Shown here one piece after another: positions 43,301 through 49,300 of a stretch of 64,000 nucleotides of DNA. How positions within the stretch are numbered: position 1 is the stretch's first letter; each line of letters starts with the position of its first letter. A program made the position numbers and the translations under genes. The notes beneath the pieces are model-generated. The model saw nothing but the letters and a program-made list of their open reading frames with translations, searched no databases and was not told the origin of the DNA. This DNA is from Owenia fusiformis (taxonomy: Eukaryota > Annelida > Polychaeta > Sabellida > Oweniidae): the NCBI GenBank assembly GCA_903813345.2, contig CAIIXF020000006.1, forward strand, positions 8,358,989-8,422,988, in the 5' to 3' direction.

Positions 43301-46300
43301 TAATAGTCCCCCCCCTCCTTTCTCCCATATCTCCCATTCATTACAATTGTCTTACAAACACAGGGACAAGAGTGGTGCTGTATTTCCATGTAGGTTTTTA
43401 TCAATAGATTTTCTAACCAACAGTTCATCAGAGCCTTGACTGTCACCATATAAGCATTTCAAACAAGAGTGCCAACTTGGAGAATACAAAATAGAATGCC
43501 TCCTCTTTGAGGACTTATACACACTTTCAATGTTTAACTTCTCTTTTCAGCATCTTGTTTTAAGATGATGAAATTCTATTTATGCACTTAATTCTATAAA
43601 AGCCGCAGACAGTTTAACTGTAATATCTCACATTGTTCTATTCTTCGGAGTGCATGTTTCCATATAATACAAGAGGTAAAAATACAATGTTATGATGACC
43701 TAGTATAACATAATTAGTCTATTAATTATTCTTATTATATGGTGACAGATACCTCATGTTTATTACAATATAAAATAATTAAAATATTATGAAGTGACCT
43801 CATACGACTGTTTTGTACTTTTTTATTCATATGATTGTCAATATATCACGAGATGAAGATGTCACAGAGCTTCTTGAAACCCATATTGTTGAAGATGATG
43901 GAGACACGCATTTGCACCAGATAGACAACCTCAAATGCAAAAACGACTGTTTTGTACTTTTTTATTCATATGATTGTCAATATATCACGAGATGAAGATG
44001 TCACAGAGCTTCTTGAAACCCATATTGTTGAAGATGATGGAGACACGCATTTGCACCAGATAGACAACCTCAAATGCCAATGATTTAAAATTCATGAAAG
44101 TCACATTAACATGTACAAATAAACGTACATGCGAATGTCAAAGTAAAAAGTAAAAGAGTAGAAATTCTATACACGAATGAGGAAGAGTATAGATCGGAAT
44201 TAGAGTTCTGACTGATCTTGGCTGCTCCATCAAAATGAAGACCCCTTATCTCCAGAACAAATGTTGCTTCATTTAAGTACATTATTAGATAAGGACAAAT
44301 CTCTCCCATTTATCTGGTAATCCTATAAATAATATTGATTTGATTAGATTCACCAATACAGAACCAAAGAAGCTTACCATTTAGATTATATCTAATGATG
44401 AGAATTTATCTCTGAAATAGAATGGATGGAACGATGTTACAGTCTATGGATTCAAATAAATTATATTGATTTCAGATAAGATGGTCTTGACCTGGCTATC
44501 TATGATGTCATCAAAATTACTGATTAACGCTTCTATCTCTTATAAGTTGTCTATTATCATCAATATAATACTTCACCAATATAATATTCAGCTATCACAT
44601 TCATATTATGAAGTCAGAATTATTCATTATCTATCATAGACAGATAAATTGCAACTCATTTGAAGGATAAAGGTATTAAAATAAGTATATAAAGATATAA
44701 GATTATGATTACATATTGGGTTTCCAACCAAGGTATGCATTTTACTGATAGCCTCTCTGTGTCTCATCTTCGCTCACTCAGCTCCCGTCAGTCTGACAGA
44801 GTAAAAGACCGAGTGTGCGTCAATTGTATTTTTCTCTGAGTGCTGCCAATGATTTCTCAAGGTGATTATATAACCATTAAAACTTCATAGAGAAGTGGAT
44901 GGGTTGTTAAGATTTTATAAATGAACGTGCACAAATTTATTAACAATTGCATTATCTAACCATTGGGTTTAAGAATTCACAAAATTAAAATCTGAGAGAA
45001 AATCCATCATAATATCTTGACCTTTTCACTTCTTCAATCTTTAATAGAATTGATTAAATTGATAGAATTCTACAGCAATGATAGACAACAAGTCAAGTTG
45101 CCCGTAGACAAATAAAACATTAGTGTTATTGCCGGAGATATATGGTGTGTATGATTCTACAAGTACCACAGATGGAAGCTCCAAATAATGAAAACATTTG
45201 TGTGAATTTTTGACATGATCTGTAAAATATACACTTCCAAACCAAAGGCATTGATTGATTGACAAATGTTCTTTTAGAAGGTAAATCTGCTGCTTCCAAA
45301 AGCCTGAACTTTTATCTTTCTAAACTGTGGGTAAAGAGAGAGCAGTAAACAATGGCAGGATGGCAGCCCCATCCCCTTCAGATCTTGGGAATTCTGGGGG
45401 TATTTTCTGGGGTAGATTGATTTTAGAGCAGATTAGCAAAAACACTGCACTAAAAATACTGAAATACTAAAATAATGTAATATTTACAATTTACAGTTAC
45501 ATTTTAGGATTTTTCAACCTGATAATCCAATTTTGGGAGAGACCTACCATTCTGTCCTTTTACTTCATTTGAGATTTCCACTCATAATTTAGAGATCTGA
45601 CTATGATTTGACGTATATCATATCAGAAGTTCTTGCCCTTATACGACATTCATGATATTCATATCACATTCACACTACAACATGTAAAATCAGCATTACA
45701 AATGCAGAATCATTTGTAATAGTTAGAGAAGAGGAGTATGACTACCTGATGAGGACTCAGAATTTCAAAATCTTATGTTTTATATGTAGTGATTTCTATG
45801 CTCTGATTGATAGAATGATTAAATTACCATGTCCCTAAAACTAATTATCGGATCTATGTGATTACTCATTACCTGGTGTATTACTCATGTTTTATAAAGC
45901 TGCCATATAGTAATAAATTAGAGTGTAACCTTTCACTGTAAAATGTGTTGATGGAGCTACGGAGATTGAAGTATATTGTACAGTCAAACCAAATTATGAG
46001 AACACTCCAGATTAGAATATGAACATTCTTTAGAATAAATGATAAATACAGAACAAAACAGAAAATCATCCCGTAAGTGCCCCTTTCGAGCTAGTGATGG
46101 TCAGTAATCAAAATTTTCAAATTAAATGAATCACTCAGAAATATTGCACTTTATATGGGTCATTCATATACTTAATTTGAAATGAAAAATATTGCAAAAA
46201 TTAGTCTGCATTCTTTGCAATATCCTTTATTCTCCATTTCATTCATAAACAGCTGATGTGATGTACTTCATAATATTTATGTAATTATCTATTCTGCAAG

Positions 46301-49300
46301 CCACATTTAACATAGGATGAGTCATCCCAGACAGACTGAATGATGCAGATTAACCGAGCAAAAAAATGTGAAAAAATCAATGCTTGGCAAAACCTCCTCA
46401 GCAGCATTATATCAGGAAGCAAATTACAATTTATTGTTATTTGACATTGATAATGGCTGGTTTTGACTTTAAAATGATTTTGAAGATCATACAGTTTACG
46501 GTCTATGCCAAATATTAGTGGAAATTCAAGATATAAATAAATAAAAATCTGCATCTAAATCTATGTTCTATTTTATATCATATATGCTCATACAAATGGG
46601 ACCAGTAATAACTTCATTTTAACAACTTTGTACCCTGCGTGCAGAGTCTAGTTAAACTACACTCTGCCTAGTAGAGACCATATTACAGTTTAGTAGCCCC
46701 GCCCCCACGACGGGTACCGCCTTGTACCGGTGACAGTTTAGGTAAATCACTTTTGACCTACGCGCTGACCTTACACCAATCAGCGAGCTTGAAAACATAC
46801 GCCAAATGCGTTCTAATTAAATATGCACATGTTATTGGTCAATTCCGGGCTCAACGATGACGTCAGAAGGAATGACCATATAAAGAACGTCGGTCAAATT
46901 TGGCCGATGAACACTGATTGGCGCGGTGAGTTCACAGGTTTATTTTAGTTTGAAAGAGTGAAGACGAAGCTCTCTTTTAAGAAGTGAAGTCAAACGTATG
47001 CAAAGGGTAACAACTTTGGGGATTTAAAGACAAAATTTAATATCTATTTAAAGATATTGCACTCCACTTATTAACCTGGATGAAGACTAACTGGTTTATT
47101 TTGCTCCATTATCCAGTATTTTCTCAAGTATGTAGCCAGTATTTACCATTTATTTACTGTACACTCCCCTACAAAAACGTAGCAACCCAGATTCTATGTA
47201 GCCACACAAAAGCTGGTTTATATTGATGACTTTTGATTTTGTCAAATATGATTGGTCAAAATTGTTTTGATGAACTTGAAAATCTCCAGGTTTTAACACA
47301 TGGTTAAAGAGGACAGCTGGGTTTTTCAAACTTTTGGATGGGAGTGAAGAAGTATTCACTATACACACACTGCCTGAAGTCATTTTAATTCATTGCTAAA
47401 GAAGTTGAAACAACAAAACAACAAAAACCTAAGATCCCATGAAATTTTAAACTTACAATAAAGAGAGACTACAATAGTATTTCAAGGCATACAGTGCCAT
47501 ACAGCAAAAAGTGTCAAGTAGATCACCTCTCCAGTGGAACAATTTTCAAAGTCCTGTGACCTATTGACTTATGTTAATTGAACCCAGTGTAAGAAGAACA
47601 CCCCCCAAGTACAAAGCAAGGCATGCAATTACAAAAGTGCACCCATTTGTGACAATGATGCTTAATGCCAGGAATTGACCCAGAGCTCTGATCATAAAAT
47701 CTGAGGTTAGAAAATCACAGAATGGAAGAAGCAGGCCCGTAGCCAGGGGGGGTTCGCAGGGTTCGGGCGAACCCCCCCCCTGGCCAAAAATTCTTTCAAA
47801 ATCATGCCGTTTTTCACCAATTTGAGCACTTTTCAAGTGATTTTAGCCATATTTGGGGCAAAATTGTCAAATGTGAACCCCCCCTGGAAATTTTTGAAAA
47901 TTGAACCCCCCCTTGGCAAATCCTGGCTACGGGCCTGAGAAGATATCTGATTAGGTCACTCAGTCAATACAGAGACTCAGTATCATTTATATTATGAGTG
48001 CTTCATTTTATAGAATGTGTACTATTAGACAAAGGGTACATGATAGACAATGAAATTATGGAAAATGGTAGGATATGCAGGTACTTGATGTAATACTCAT
48101 ACTGTAGGACCAAACCTAAATAGTGGAGAATGAGTAAATAAATAATGTATAAGGCTTCAATACTCAGGGTATGAAATGTTAATAATGAAAATAAAAATAA
48201 AGATTAACTCTTGAATAAAGTGCTGTAAATTACTAAATACATTCATGTTACTAATTATGATCTAATAAATTATGATTTTAGTAAAGAATGGTTCCCAAGA
48301 GAGAGATAAGTGTGTTTGAAAATGTAAAATCAAAGTCGTCACTTTTGATTTATAACCCTTTAAATGTATTATGGCTATATCTTTTTCAATAAGTAAAATT
48401 TTGCTTCTCTAAAAGAGAGATTCATCAACATCCTAACTCTGAGAAAAAGGATTGCAATCTCTTTGTTAACAACATTTGAAAATATGATGTAAATAATTGG
48501 TTTATTCAGCCTCCAGGTAGAAATAATAAAAATATTTTCCTATTATTGTCCTTTACCCATGCATAATCTATATAACTTAGTTACATGTATCTACTTGGAT
48601 ACTAAATTTTGATTTATCGAAAGTTCTTAACATAGGAGAAATTTCATCAAACATTACTTAGCAAAGTTCAATAGGGAACTTTGAAGTTAGAAGTTTAATG
48701 ATGTTTTCAAAGTGCGTCATGACCATTATGATCAAATAGATAGGCAATGAAAAGTTTTTGCATGAGATAGAGAATGTTTTCAGTGCTGTATACAATATAT
48801 ATGAGAAGCCTAAGTGTGCCAAAATGCACTTATCCATATACAATATAAAAGTAGCTCCTTCAGGCTACTGTATAAAAACTATATCCTAAGATAATAACAG
48901 AGTCAATTCAATATGTTCATTTTTATTGACTTATCCTACACGTTATTTCCAAACAAAAAGATCGAGTAATACATATTTGAACTGAGATAAGTACAACATG
49001 GTAAAATGGATCTATGGATTTCAATTTCCTTTTTGAATATGGTACTTTTTGGTACACATTTTATTAGATTAGGATGGTCAACATTTAATGACATTTAATT
49101 TCTCTTTCCTGGCATAAGGCTATTTATTGATATACAGAACCTGACATTTCAACATATTTTATCTGTTTATATATCAACTTTGATTCTAGTTTATGTGATA
49201 CAAACTTTCCTGAATGATATTTATGATGTACCATACTTTATTTAACCCTTTGTAAGACCGATCTACTGGTTTCATACTCTCACTGATAAATTACTGGACA

